A stretch of 64,000 nt of DNA from assembly GCA_003550325.1 (NCBI GenBank), contig QKWP01000575.1, positions 173,054 through 237,053 of the forward strand. Direction: 5' to 3'. The DNA comes from Gigaspora rosea (taxonomy: Eukaryota > Glomeromycota > Glomeromycetes > Diversisporales > Gigasporaceae). Both the position numbers and the translations under genes were made by a program. This document shows, piece after piece, positions 23,743 through 34,868 of this stretch (within the stretch, counting starts at the first letter, position 1; each line of letters begins with the position of its first letter). The notes below the pieces were generated by a model that saw nothing but the letters and a program-made list of their open reading frames with translations, was not told where the DNA came from and did no database searches.

Positions 23743-25053
23743 TTTAATCAAAATTTGAAATAAAAATTGGCGTTCGACTGTATGTAGGACATAATTTTTG
23801 GCCAATAATAAAAATACGATTTTTGATATCAAAAACGTAATTTGAATTTATTTTCCGTATGTCTGTATGTATGTATACGATCTCTCTACAATATTATATG
23901 AAATTTTAAGTTCCGGATTACAAAAGTGAAATTTGAGGTTTCTATTTTCTATTTAACTCTTTAAAAAACCCACTTGTACTCGTTTATTGTTTATTATAAT
24001 TCTATCCCGAACCCTATAAAAAAAATGTCTGTCATACTAGCAAATAATTATTAAAAAAACAAAAAAAAACAAGGAAATTGATATAGGCCGTTGAGGGATC
24101 CATTTACAATAAAATCCTGACAATAAGAAAGAATCTCGATAAAGTCAAAATCCCGTCAAAGTTAGCTAACATTACTGCATTAGGTTAGGGTTAGCTTAAT
24201 GCTGTAATGTCGTCGATTTTCAAAACCGCTGTTGAGATATATTTTGTCATTGAGTTCTATAATGCACTAAATACTCTGTTATAAAACATATGGAGTGCTC
24301 CGTATTAAAAGGGCCCATTTTTACAATTTTTTGAAAAATGAGTTTTTATCAAATTCATGTAAATTTTGACATGACTGATATTTTTCAATTATTAATGAAA
24401 GTCGATTTGCATAATAAAAAATCAAGATAATGTAAAAAGAAAAATTACATGAGGCTGCGTAGAGCCAACACGTCACGAGATTATCCGATAGTCACATGCC
24501 GTCTTTAACCAATCAAAATAGTGAAATTTAATTAATCCCGGATCAGTCCGAAAATCAAAACAAGTGGTTAAGCTCGATTATCTCAAAATGAGATAAATGT
24601 AAAAATGGGCCCTTTTAATACGGAGCACTCCATATAATCTATATTGTCGTCGCTCATGTGGGCTATTTCGAATAATGACTCGGATTAAGCTTAATTTAAG
24701 TCAAAGTTCGAAATTACACTCTTGGAAATTAATATACCAGTTTTGGGGAAAAATGAAGTGAAAAACCAAACCCAAATTATACTGTATTTTTTAGTTTTAC
24801 TGGAAGTGTAAGCATATGGTTTACGGTGCTATTATTTAAATAAGCTTTACCTGTCTGAGAAAATTTACTATCAACTATCTGAACGAACTTATGTGGTAAA
24901 TCATGTATATAATTTTGGCGTAACTTTGGCTCACAATCGACAATATCCGATATTATACGTAACACAATTGTAATTGGATTTATTAAGTCACGTGGTATGG
25001 ATTTTAGTACTTAACAGTTAATTATCATCCAATTTAGCAAATTGTAAAAGAAA
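23743..25053. other. Spacer containing a TA-flanked miniature element
   Basis: Mostly non-coding. The 342-bp element at 24291-24632 is described separately. A 62-codon minus-strand frame at 24777-24965 has fairly ordinary amino-acid composition, but I recognise nothing in it and do not call it a gene. Confidence 0.5.
24291..24632. mobile_element. TA-flanked miniature element, copy 2 (well preserved)
   Basis: A 342-bp element flanked by TA. The TIRs are perfect for about 36 bp, beginning TGGAGTGCTCCGTATTAAAA at both ends, so this copy is younger than its relative at 6215-6554. Interior blocks match copy 1 along the whole length. No coding capacity. It is a miniature inverted-repeat element probably mobilised by a Tc1/mariner-type transposase. 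Confidence 0.88.
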
Positions 25054-25573
25054 ATGTTTAAGCGTAAGCCAACTTCTCCAGTACCACCACCACCACTTTC
25101 ATTTAATGACATTTTATCGGATTTAAGCCGCTTACAAACTTACAATAAGCAAACGCTTGGTGAAAAAATAAACATCTTAGAAATAGTCAATACTGATAAT
25201 AATAACGAAAATAATAATAAAACTGATGAATCCGAAGAAAAATGTAAACTTTTTTTAAAATTTATAAATTTACTTTTCAAAAAAAATTTTTTAAATCAAT
25301 AATTAAAAATCCAATATTTTTACAGCGCAACCTCTAAAGTTCACAACAGCCTCATCACTTATTGAACATCTAAATAAATTACCAGCTGCTAATACTCCAA
25401 TACCTTCAGAAACACTTGATGCTACATATGATCTTTGTACAAATTTTATAAATGTCAATGATCAATTACTTGTATCTCGTAGAGATCTTGATGGATTAGG
25501 TATAGATATTGCAAGATTGAGGAAAGAATTAAGCGTGGTGATAGAAACTTTAAATAATAATAATTGTTGCTAA
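25054..25573 (+). CDS. Small conserved-looking protein, function unknown
   Basis: Two exons, 25054-25243 and 25326-25573, splice in frame to 145 residues. The N-terminus is basic and proline-rich (TSPVPPPPLSFNDILSDLSR). An Asn-rich acidic stretch lies near residues 48-62. The C-terminal 80 residues look helical, ending with RRDLDGLGIDIARLRKELSV. The pattern of short helices resembles small adaptor or BLOC-like subunits, but I do not recognise a family and assign no function. The splice sites (GTAAAC and TTTTTACAG) and continuous frame across the junction support a real gene. Confidence 0.6.
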
Positions 25574-26631
25574 AGCTAATTCTTGGTTTAACCAATTTTG
25601 CGCAAATTTTTTATATTTATTGAGTCATACTGTCATACTTTTCTTGTATTAATATCAAATACATAGTATTTGTTCATTAGTGTAAGCGATGTATTCAATA
25701 ACGGAAATGAGAAGTGATATGATATTTTTTATTAATTTGCGTAATTTGCGTAATTAGCGTTATAAAAAATGGGTTTTTTCAATTTTAATATTATAAAAAG
25801 AATAATATCATGAGTCTATTTTAACGCCTTAAATCTTGTCGGTATTTAAATGAGTATTGAAGTTCCAGATAAACGTTAAATTTAAGGTAATATTATTGAA
25901 AATTTGAAGCGTTGATTTGTTCTTTTTAATAAAAGATGTTTACGTTTAAAACTACCCATTTTTACAAATATCATTAATTGTATGAGCCGTTATAATGAAC
26001 ATGTATATAACAGTATAACAGACAAAGGATATAACGGATTTTATATTTCAAACAAGAGAATATTTATACCTAGTTCTCTTCGAGTCTCAATGTATAAAAA
26101 AAAATAAAAATAAAACATGTCTCAATTAAATTTCCTCGAGACTCTGGCGCTATCTCCCATTGCTTAAGTGTTCATTATTTGTTCAGGCTGTTTGCGAAGC
26201 CTCTTCAAATAAAGTTATAAGTAATTGGTCAAAATTGATAAACTTATATCCAATCAAATAAAAAATTTTAATATTAAATTAGACATGTTTTATTATGAAA
26301 ATTAAATTTGTACATATGGCTTTAACAGTATATACAGCATAATTCGCGCTTTTTATAAAATTTCACACAAAATTTCTCTTATAGTGGTTTGCTAATAACT
26401 ATATATATACTTTATATTGTATACGTATACATGTTATATTCTGGTCACTTTGATATTGTTACATTAAATATTATAAATATGTATAACCTTTTCTTTTACA
26501 ATTCTTTCTATATTTATTTTTTATTTTTTAAACAAATTATTTAAGATGAAACAAATCTTTAAAAATATTTTGCTTTGAAATTGGTAGTCAATTAAATTTA
26601 AATCAATAAAGAGATATATTTTTAATACCCC
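25574..26631. other. AT-rich spacer with one dispersed repeat
   Basis: Positions about 25893-25990 share blocks (GAAAATTTGAAG-type, TTTTTAATAAA, CCATTTTTACAAAT) with 43696-43805. Otherwise I see no gene or structured element. Confidence 0.5.
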
Positions 26632-27489
26632 CTTGTATCAAAGGAATAACATAATTCCCGTCCATTGATGTTCAAGACAATTGTTTTGCACCGGATTTCT
26701 AAATGATTCGAACGCATCCAAACTATATCAATAAACAGATGATTAGCATCTTGTAAAATTTTATATGATAAAATGTTCTAGCATACAATTATCCTATCAC
26801 GCGTTTATCCAGCGTTCAATCTTCTCCCAATCACTTTCGGCATAAGAAAACTCGGCTTTGTGTTCTTGTGCAACTACACTTCTGAAATCATACCATTTCG
26901 AGCGGGCTTTGGATAAACTTAGCTAAAAACATTTGATAACATAATTCAAAAGTGCTTAATTAAGATTACTTTTAAACCACATGTTCTTACATTAGCTTCA
27001 AATAAATCTGTAATTAAAGGTTCTATTTCTTGGTATTAAGTTTTTTCACTGCATTGGGTCTTTTCCTTAACAATTCGGACCATTGTTCAACGTTAAATTC
27101 TTTCTTGATATATGAGAAAGATCTAAAATGAAGCTGTGTGCCGGGCTATAAATATAAACGAAACATAAAGGTAATATCAGTTATAAAATAATAAACTTAT
27201 TATTACAACTTATTCATATGTGAACGGTTAAAACTGATAACAATAAAACCCCATTTTGATGGTTTTAAACAAGTGTTAAGCGCGATATTGCAGGGAGACT
27301 GAATGATGAACGATTTGATGTGCAGCTTTCTTGGAAAATAGTGCCACTTTCTGAATCCGACTTTGGTGTATCAGCATCTAATGTAAACCTAAACGACGAC
27401 ATTGATGTGCAGCTTTCTTGGAAAATAGTGCCACTTTCTGAATCCGACTTTGGTGTATCAGCATCTAATGTAAACCTAAACGACGACAT
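26632..27489 (-). pseudogene. Unrecognised gene, apparently damaged
   Basis: Minus-strand pieces with coding character: 27489 to about 27270 (starts MSSFRF, contains an exact 87-bp tandem duplication), about 27147-27005 (LHFRSFSYIKKEFNVEQWSE), about 26930-26805 (ARSKWYDFRSVVAQEHKAEF, ending IERWINA before a TGA) and about 26760-26632 (ANHLFIDIVWMRSNHLEIRC, ending before TAA). A one-base frame change lies near 27030, between the segments ending KKLNTK and starting EIEPLITD, and the last two pieces do not splice in frame by any pair I found. It could be a pseudogene, or a real gene with sequence errors. I do not recognise the family. Confidence 0.45.
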
Positions 27490-27490
27490 T
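27317..27490. repeat. Exact tandem duplication of 87 bp
   Basis: The unit beginning GATGTGCAGCTTTCTTGG occurs at 27317 and 27404 with no visible differences. The length is a multiple of three, so it duplicates 29 codons in the minus-strand frame of the damaged gene without changing frame. Confidence 0.92.
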
Positions 27491-27599
27491 GTTACGTATG
27501 TAGGTATCTATAAAAAAAAAAAAAAAAGATCAACGCCTATATACCTGTGACCGGGATATGCCATGGCGCGTCAAATTAAATTTTCAATGGCATGTTTGT

Positions 27600-28191
27600 T
27601 TTTTCTTACTCTTGCAAAGTTCACCGATCGTAGATCATAAAAACATCCGCAGAGATGATGATTTCTGCTACGATAAGATGCTGTCTGTGGTTTCTTTTTT
27701 ATATAAGAATTAAGCACTAAAAATCCAAGTAGATTATTATGAATTAATAAGAACTTCGGTTGAAAAAATTGCAAAATCGAATAAGAATTACCGTCATAAC
27801 CGAAGTTTCACTCATAATTGGTAATCGGTTAAAAAAAATATATTATATTGAACTTTTGACCAACCAAAAATCTGTTCTACGATAAATTGTCGATTCCGTC
27901 CATGATAATTATTGCGATGAAATCAAATTCTGTAAAATTCATAAATTAGAATTTAAGAATCCTACTTTGATTATAATAAAAACAAACATTATGTAGCAAA
28001 TTATTGCTTATTCTTTTGATTTTTTCGACCGCGCACATCTTTTAAGGTTCGTTTACTTTCGGCGTCACTTATTTGCCGTTTAACTACTTTCATTATTCTC
28101 TTGATCGGTACCCTTTAATTTTTATTCCCCGTATTTGTGCGAGTACATACGTTTCAAGATTATTCGTCGTGGTGTTATATGAGTTATCTAG

Positions 28192-28222
<31 letters not shown>

Positions 28223-29127
28223 TTCTAATGAACAAATGCTGGGAGTATGGAGTATAAGTCGTGGAAAATATGAAATACCTGAGTATCTTGTACGGTAAAA
28301 TATGGTATTCATTATTCGATTGATGCTGTGATAAAGAATGAATACAAATATTAGTACTGTATATTTATCAAATAAATAAATTCATAATGTAAATTATTTC
28401 ATTCAGAATATTAATAACCCATCAGCTAGTATGGTATTATTCGAAACTAGAATACTATATCCATCTGCAAGGCGTCATTACTGTTACGGGTATCCGAAAA
28501 AACAACAGACCAGCAGTACTAGCAAGACTAGCAAGACTAGCATGCTGGGGCGCCATAAATATGTCCAAGCTAGGTAAGCTAGATAACTAATTAAGCCATG
28601 CCTTGAGCATGTGTAACTCTCCCACATCAACCTTGTTACCTCCTTCTTAGCTTGGATAAGCTAAGAATTCACCGATAACAATCATCCGCAGGCAACAGAG
28701 TACATTGGCATATTTCAAGGATACTCCTCCCCAGATGATATTGATATAGATATCTATTTCAATACCATAACTAGCTCCCATTGAATATTCAATATGTTCG
28801 CTAAGATATCGAACATATTATAATTCATCATATTGAAACTAATACAAATAAAAATTATTATTTGATAATATATACCTTAAAGAGTTTATGTACTAGATCC
28901 TCAAAAACGAATGTTTATTTTTAATATATCTAATGTTTCGTAAAAGTAAATAGTAAAAGAAGAAAGAGATGGTTTTTACAGACAAAGTTTATCGATTTTT
29001 GATATAAAATTAGGAGTTTGTTTATTTGATGTTGTTTTTCCTTTTTGGGGTGCCCTGATTTAAAAAGGTCACGCGTATCTGCTTTTTTACGAAAATCAGC
29101 ACTAAATCAGTACTGAGTGATACAATT
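27600..29127. other. Spacer with an AAT microsatellite, no supported gene
   Basis: An (AAT)n tract lies at about 28190-28221. Around 28500-28740 the DNA is less AT-rich and has short repeats (AGCAAGACTAGCAAGACTAGC, AAGCTAGGTAAGCTAGATAA), perhaps part of a retroelement long terminal repeat, but I cannot define ends. No coding frame is convincing. Confidence 0.4.
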
Positions 29128-29190
29128 GTCCCGGATGCAAATCTTACGTTTTTGATACTCCTGCACTTACTTTTTTGATACTCCTGTATG

Positions 29191-32100
29191 TAGGGTTCCA
29201 AGCTCTGACCCGGATAACCGTGAAACCGATAACCCGACCCGAAAAAATTACTATCCGGGTCATATTTTTGACAAACCGGTTTAAATATATAAACGGGTCA
29301 TCCGTCAATAGACGGGTCATCCGTCAATAAACGGGTCACCCGTCAATAAGTCATAGGAGGAAATGCTTCTTTATACGAAATTTCTTTAAAATTATGTATT
29401 TAGTTGTATTGTTGACTTACTTCGCTAATCAGTTATCCGGGTCACCCGAACATAACCGGGTGACCCGTTTTATTCGGATAGCCGGATCACCGATTACAAC
29501 CGGGTGACCCGTTTTTAATCGGGTAACCGGGTTTAGTTTCGGGTACCCGGTTGGAAAAGATAATTGACCCGACGGGTTCAGGTGAGACCGTCCCAAATTA
29601 GGAAACGAATATCCGAGTCACCCGGTCGTTACACAACTGATTAAATTTTTTTTATATACATTTTACAATACTATAAGTCCGGATCAATTAAATTATAATT
29701 AACTATAAGTCCGGATCAATTAAATTAGAATTAAATTTAATTAACTATGTAAATTTTATGCTTGTTATACGTAGTAATGTAATAATATCGCTTTAATTTT
29801 TTAATTAAATATTTATTTATTTATTTAAAAAAAAAAAAATTACAATTCAGAAAATGATTTTTTTGCATTTTTTAACAAATTTTCTATTGTATTTACATTG
29901 CCAACTGCTTCAGAATCATCCAAATTATCATCAATTATATTTTCAGTATCCTCTTCGATAAACTCATTTTCCCCCAATTTTTTTTTCATACTTACCTTTA
30001 GCGAATTGATATTTTTTGTAATTTCACCCCGAAGGTATTCGAGACAAATTATGCACTTAAATTGACATTTTTCTAAACAATGGTTATGATAACTATGCCC
30101 ACACGAAAGAACTTTGCCATCATCCAAAAAGTTGGCATAGTCAGTACGGTCACAACGCAAATAATCACACAATACAGTTGTAAAAGGCTTTCTAGACGTA
30201 ACAAAACCTCGTGGAAGATGACGATCCGTTATTTCGTAGCCTAAAGAATGTAACTTATACGTGTTAATACCATCAGAAGAATCGATAATCAAAGAGTAAG
30301 AATAGCGTGCACGATATATTTTCTTAAACATGTCCAAGAGTACTATAGCACACTTTTTGTAGAGCGTGTGCAGTTGCTTGGGAGTATATGGATATTTAAT
30401 TGAATTTACAAAATATCGTCGAAACACATCGTCTCCCCGGTGTTGAAAGATAAAATGTGCCACTTTCTGCAACTGATCTGCTTCGGAAAACTTATTTGTA
30501 CGTCGGATTATACTGTGAACAAGCTCTACAGGACAATCGCTCAAAGAAGCGAGGTGATTAGTAATTATATTGATCATTGGATGTTGAATTTCCATCCAAT
30601 AAAAAATATCAGAAAAAAACATTAAAGGTGCGCGCTTATAATTTCTTCGATCAAATCGAAGAAAAAGATCGCACCAGCAGCGCATACAAGCTTCTTCGTA
30701 TACCGGCCAGTTACCTTCTCTGTAATATACAGCATAAACGTCAAGGACTAAGGGAATTAAATTACTCAGAAGATCGGTTAAATATAAAAACTCAAGATTT
30801 TTACAAGTACGACCAAACTTAGAAAAAACAATATCAGATATATCAAGCCACGCCATATGCATAACATGAAGCATTAGATCAATTCGCCATGGCTGTGGCT
30901 TCTTACCAAGTTCCTTTTTTTGCCTGAAAATACCTTTATAAACATTATTAAATAAAAACCAATTCTTCTTAAAAACGAGCTCACGAGTGTTTAAGGAAAC
31001 GTGAAGAGGTCCCATCATGGGCACGAATGCCGTAACGAATGAAGAGATTATTTCGTTGTTGAGAAGAAGCCGATGCGCAATAGCTTTACGAATAAAAAAC
31101 TGCCCAGGCCAGTCCGCAACAATTGGAATTGCATTATTGGAAAGATACTCCTGCATCGGCCTTTGATTATACACAACTTGAAGAGCTTTTGTATAATCTT
31201 CAACACTCTTCAAGCTACTTTCAACAAAGTCGAAAAGAATAGTATTCTGTATATGCCTGTTGCTCTTTTTTTCTGCCAACCTATCGTCATAACTGTGCAA
31301 AGTTAGTTGTTCTATAAGACTATCATCAGAACACTTACCTATATAATTTTGTCTACGATCATGATAAGAAACTCCAAGATTCTTAATAAATCGTTCGTCA
31401 AGATGCTTCAAAATTAGCTCATCATCAACGATCTTTGGGTTGAGTGCTCTGTTACGTGGTATCGCCGATATTGGGCACGGATTTGCAATAATTGTCGCCA
31501 TATGTGCCGCCCAAGATGTACTTGTAGTATTAGGCTGTCGTTGAACGTGAATGTTATGATAATCATCGACATTTAACATGAGAGCACTTTCACTATAACT
31601 AAAAAAGTAATATAAAAAGATAAAGAATATCAAAAAAAAAAAAAACAAATCCCAAAAAAAAAAAAAAAACTATAGAAGCCTAACTGATTTTCAAGAACCT
31701 TCTCCACATATTCTCCATGTGCCGCCGAAAACTGTCTTTTCTTACGATCAACTGCCCTCGCAGTTGTGGTTATTCCAATATTGGCTAATGTATTCAGACC
31801 TTCATTACTTGTACCTACTGAATCTAAATAGTATGCTAAATCAAATTTAAAAGAGTTAATCTTTGAATTATTTAACGACGCAAGGAGATAACACAAAAAC
31901 ACCATTAATTTTTTCATACGCCCCATTGTCTTCTCACAATGTTGAAATGGCCGAGCTAACAAATAAAGTTGGTCGAAAAAATCCTTCAAGCTTGAGTTGA
32001 TTTGTGAAAGTAATTTTCGCATTTCGTCGAACGAATATATGGGTCCCTCTTTTTGTACATGTTCCCTCTCGTAAAATATTCTTGCCATTGCCTTTATAAC

Positions 32101-32851
32101 TCCAACAAGGTTAATCATACGTATCTCTTCTTCGTCAATAGATTCTACCTCTTGCTCGGCAGTGAAATCTGCTTCTTCTTCATCAGCACTTTCTAATTCT
32201 TCATTCATTATATTTTTCCTAATTATAGCTTCAATTTCTTCTCTAATTATAGTATCTTCTTCATTCTCATATACGACTTCTACCCCTTCTTCTAATATAG
32301 CTCTACCGACTTGAATTTCTTCTGCTTCTCTTGTTTCTATTTCGTTCCCTATTTCTTCAACTGAGACTCTTACACGTTTAGTACCTTTCTTAATTCTTTG
32401 TAATGGATTTTCTACTAAATCCATATAACACTTATGACATAGCATAATACCATCTTTCCACGTTACCTTTACCAAGCCATTTCTTTCAGCCTCTCTCCAT
32501 TTTTCGTTCTTTAACGAACGGAATTTACAAGAATTAGAGATACTGCATTCTTCACATTGCTTGCTTTAGACTTGATTTTGTCAGACATATTGAACATGAA
32601 GGCTGTGAGATTAAGAGGGATTAAGAAAATATGTTATAGTACAGTATGAAGGCTTCAAATTTACTTAGAACACTTTCTAACGCTTCTTAGAAGAGTTAGG
32701 TTACCCTCTCTCTGAAAAAGTATTGTAAAACGTATAAAAAAATTTTCTTTGACACTTGTGTAACTATTCGGAATAATTACCTAATTTGGGATGGTCTCAC
32801 CTGGACCCGACGGGTCACGGATAGGGATTTTCAAACCGGTTTGGAACTATA
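29191..32851. mobile_element. DNA transposon with 8-bp target duplication carrying a RING-finger gene
   Basis: The exact 8-bp repeat CCTGTATG (29183-29190 and 32852-32859) flanks a 3661-bp unit with short TIRs: TAGGGTTCCAA on the left and TATAGTTCCAA on the complement of the right. Both ends carry GACCCG/CGGGTCACCCG-type motifs, dense at 29215-29600. The other arm of the surrounding foldback, near 33755-33790, preserves the uninterrupted sequence, which confirms the insertion. TSD length and ends are hAT-like, but the encoded protein is not a recognisable hAT transposase. Confidence 0.82.
29840..32589 (-). CDS. Transposon-encoded RING-finger protein, possible novel transposase
   Basis: The main frame runs from about 32560 to 31685, an intron 31684-31599 (GTTAGG..AG), then 31598-29840. 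Near the N-terminus is a Cys module: QCEECS, SCKFRSL and LCHKCYMD around 32545-32405. A likely ATG at 32589 is out of frame with it, so one frame change or a missed exon is present. A long acidic region follows. Exon 2 has an ordered domain with VADWPGQFFIRKA and FVPMMGPLHVSLN, whose layout vaguely recalls DUF6589-type fungal proteins. A C-terminal RING-like finger has LSCGHSYHNHC and CIICLEYL. Being the only gene of the element, it may be its transposase. That is inference. Confidence 0.6.
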
Positions 32852-33010
32852 CCTGTATGTACCCCAAAATTACGCTTACTTTTTTGATGCAGATCTGCAT
32901 ATATACACGTAACTTGTGTTACACAAAGGCCCAGTGCATTGTTTTTGCAAAAATAATTTTTGGTTACACGCTACTAATGTTGTGTAACGTTACACAAGTC
33001 TAATTTTGCC

Positions 33011-33300
33011 CGGCATTAAGCTTAATGCTGGTGGGCACTATCATGATAATGCCCCCGGCGGGGTTAGACATAATTCCAGCCCACCCTAATCCTAAATCTA
33101 GTGGTACCCTAACCCGGCATTAAGCTTAATGCTGGTGGGCACTATCATGATAATGCCCCCGGCGGGGTTAGACATAATTCCAGCCCACCCTAATCCTAAA
33201 TCTAGTGGTACCCTAACCCGGCATTAAGCTTAATGCTGGTGGGCACTATCATGATAATGCCCTGGCGGGGTTAGACATAATTCCGGCCCACCCAAAAACT
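33011..33300. repeat. Three 104-bp tandem units in the left foldback arm
   Basis: Units start with CGGCATTAAGCTTAATGC at 33011, 33115 and 33219, nearly identical and containing CTATCATGATAATGCC and CTAGTGGTACCCTAACC. Two inverted units occupy about 33395-33608 in the other arm, so the arms differ in unit number. Subunits are themselves palindromic (GCATTAAGCTTAATGC). Confidence 0.9.
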
Positions 33301-33838
33301 AATTGTTCGAAGCAACATCCAATCACAGTACATATACTAGATGCATATGTCGTGTAACCAGTATATGAACTGTGATTGGATGTTGCTTCGAACAATTAGT
33401 TTTTAGGGTTCCTAGATTTAGGGTTAGAGTGGGCCGGAATTATGTCTAACCCCGCCGGGGCATTATCATGATAGTGCCCACCAGCATTAAGCTTAATGCC
33501 GGGTTAGGGTACCACTAGATTTAGGGTTAGGGTGGGCCGGAATTATGTCTAACCCCGCCGGGGGCATTATTATGATAGTGCCCACCAGCATTAAGCTTAA
33601 TGCCGGGCAAAATTAGACTAGGTTACCAAAATTAGACTTGTGTAACGTTACATGACATTAGCAGCATGTAACCAAATATTATTTTTGCAAAAACAATGCA
33701 CTGGGCCTTTGTGTAACACAAGTCAAGTGTATATATGCAGATCTGCATCAAAAAAGTAAGCGTAATTTTGGAGTACATATAGGAGTATCAAAAAAGTAAG
33801 TGCAGGAGTATCAAAAACATAAGATTTGCGTCCCGGAT

Positions 33839-34428
33839 CAGCCCGACACGTGAGCGAAGCGATAAAAACTACTCACAGGTACGTGATTTTTGGCCAATAA
33901 AATATGAATATATTTAAAATATTTAGAATAATTTTAAGAGTTCAGGTGTAATGTAATACAAGCAGAAAATTCAAACCAATCTCTAAAAGTTGTATAAGAA
34001 ACCACCTTTAGTGCTCTAACAAAAAGTTTTCCTTGAGCGATTTTACTACTAACATAGATCCTAACCCTAACATAAAAAATTTTGTTGGTGCGCCACATTG
34101 ATCACGTGCTGGTAAAATTTGGTGGCGAAAAAAGAAAACGAGTGTTTAAACCCATCGTTGGGCAATAATTAAAAAATGACGCATAAAGAAGGTGATTATT
34201 TAAAATATTTTTATATATTACTATATAATTTTTTTTTATTGTTTTATAAAAAAATAATGATTATATATATAAATATATAGTTGTTATAAAATTATATAAT
34301 ACTGTATATAAAAATTAATTTAAACCAATTTAAACCTTTAACCAAATTATTTACAAACTTGCTTAAATTAGTTCAAAATAACTAATTTTTATATATAGTA
34401 ATTTATATAATATATATATAATTATGTA
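33839..34428. other. AT-rich spacer with a short dispersed repeat
   Basis: Holds an inverted copy (about 33985-34085) of the GGGTTAGGGT-type dispersed repeat. No coding region is recognised. Confidence 0.5.
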
Positions 34429-34457
34429 TAAGGTAAAAAGGTGTAATTTGGCAAATA

Positions 34458-34638
34458 GGGGTAATTTGGCGAATTGTAAAAAAATGTAAATATATCGTGA
34501 TCCTATAATCGGATCCGAACAATTTCTATACCATTCGAATCCTCTCATTGAGAGGATTCGAATGGTAAAAAAATTGTTCAAATCCAATCATGGAGTTACG
34601 ATATATTTTCATTTATTTCCAATTTGCCATATTACCCC
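34458..34638. repeat. 181-bp near-palindrome inside the pogo-like element
   Basis: Two arms of about 90 bp, imperfect, meet at CTCTCATTGAGAG (about 34542-34554). The outer ends read GGGGTAATTTGGC and GCCATATTACCCC. The centre matches the foldback family at 5037-5705, so either that family shares ends with the pogo element or part of it was captured. Confidence 0.7.
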
Positions 34639-34868
34639 TACTTATAACATACACGTGGATTCCAACTTAAACATAACGCGGCAAGTATGGACATTTAATT
34701 TAGTACGCGAACAGTACGCGAACGATTTTGTGCGACTAATGTTGCTACAACATCTAAACAGAACAATATTTACCGGCAAATTTTCACGCGTCACGTTATC
34801 TTGATCTTTTATACTTAATTTTGTAACTTTTTTTATTTCGATAATTTTTAATAAAAATTTATTCAAAC

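Larger units (their letters stand above)
29137..33829. mobile_element. Foldback DNA element with 9-bp target duplication (Mutator-like?)
   Basis: The exact 9-bp direct repeat GTCCCGGAT (29128-29136 and 33830-33838) brackets inverted arms beginning GCAAATCTTACGTTTTTGAT on the left, matched with few changes on the right. Each arm is about 500 bp once the inserted 3.66-kb element (29191-32851) is removed, and the centre is near 33340. The arms carry tandem 104-bp units. TSDs of 9-11 bp with very long TIRs are typical of Mutator-like elements. No transposase is encoded, so it is non-autonomous. Confidence 0.8.

Noticed and set aside
34642-34866. Small frames upstream of the pogo-like transposase
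   Set aside because: They lie in the element's leader on either strand and have no features beyond chance.
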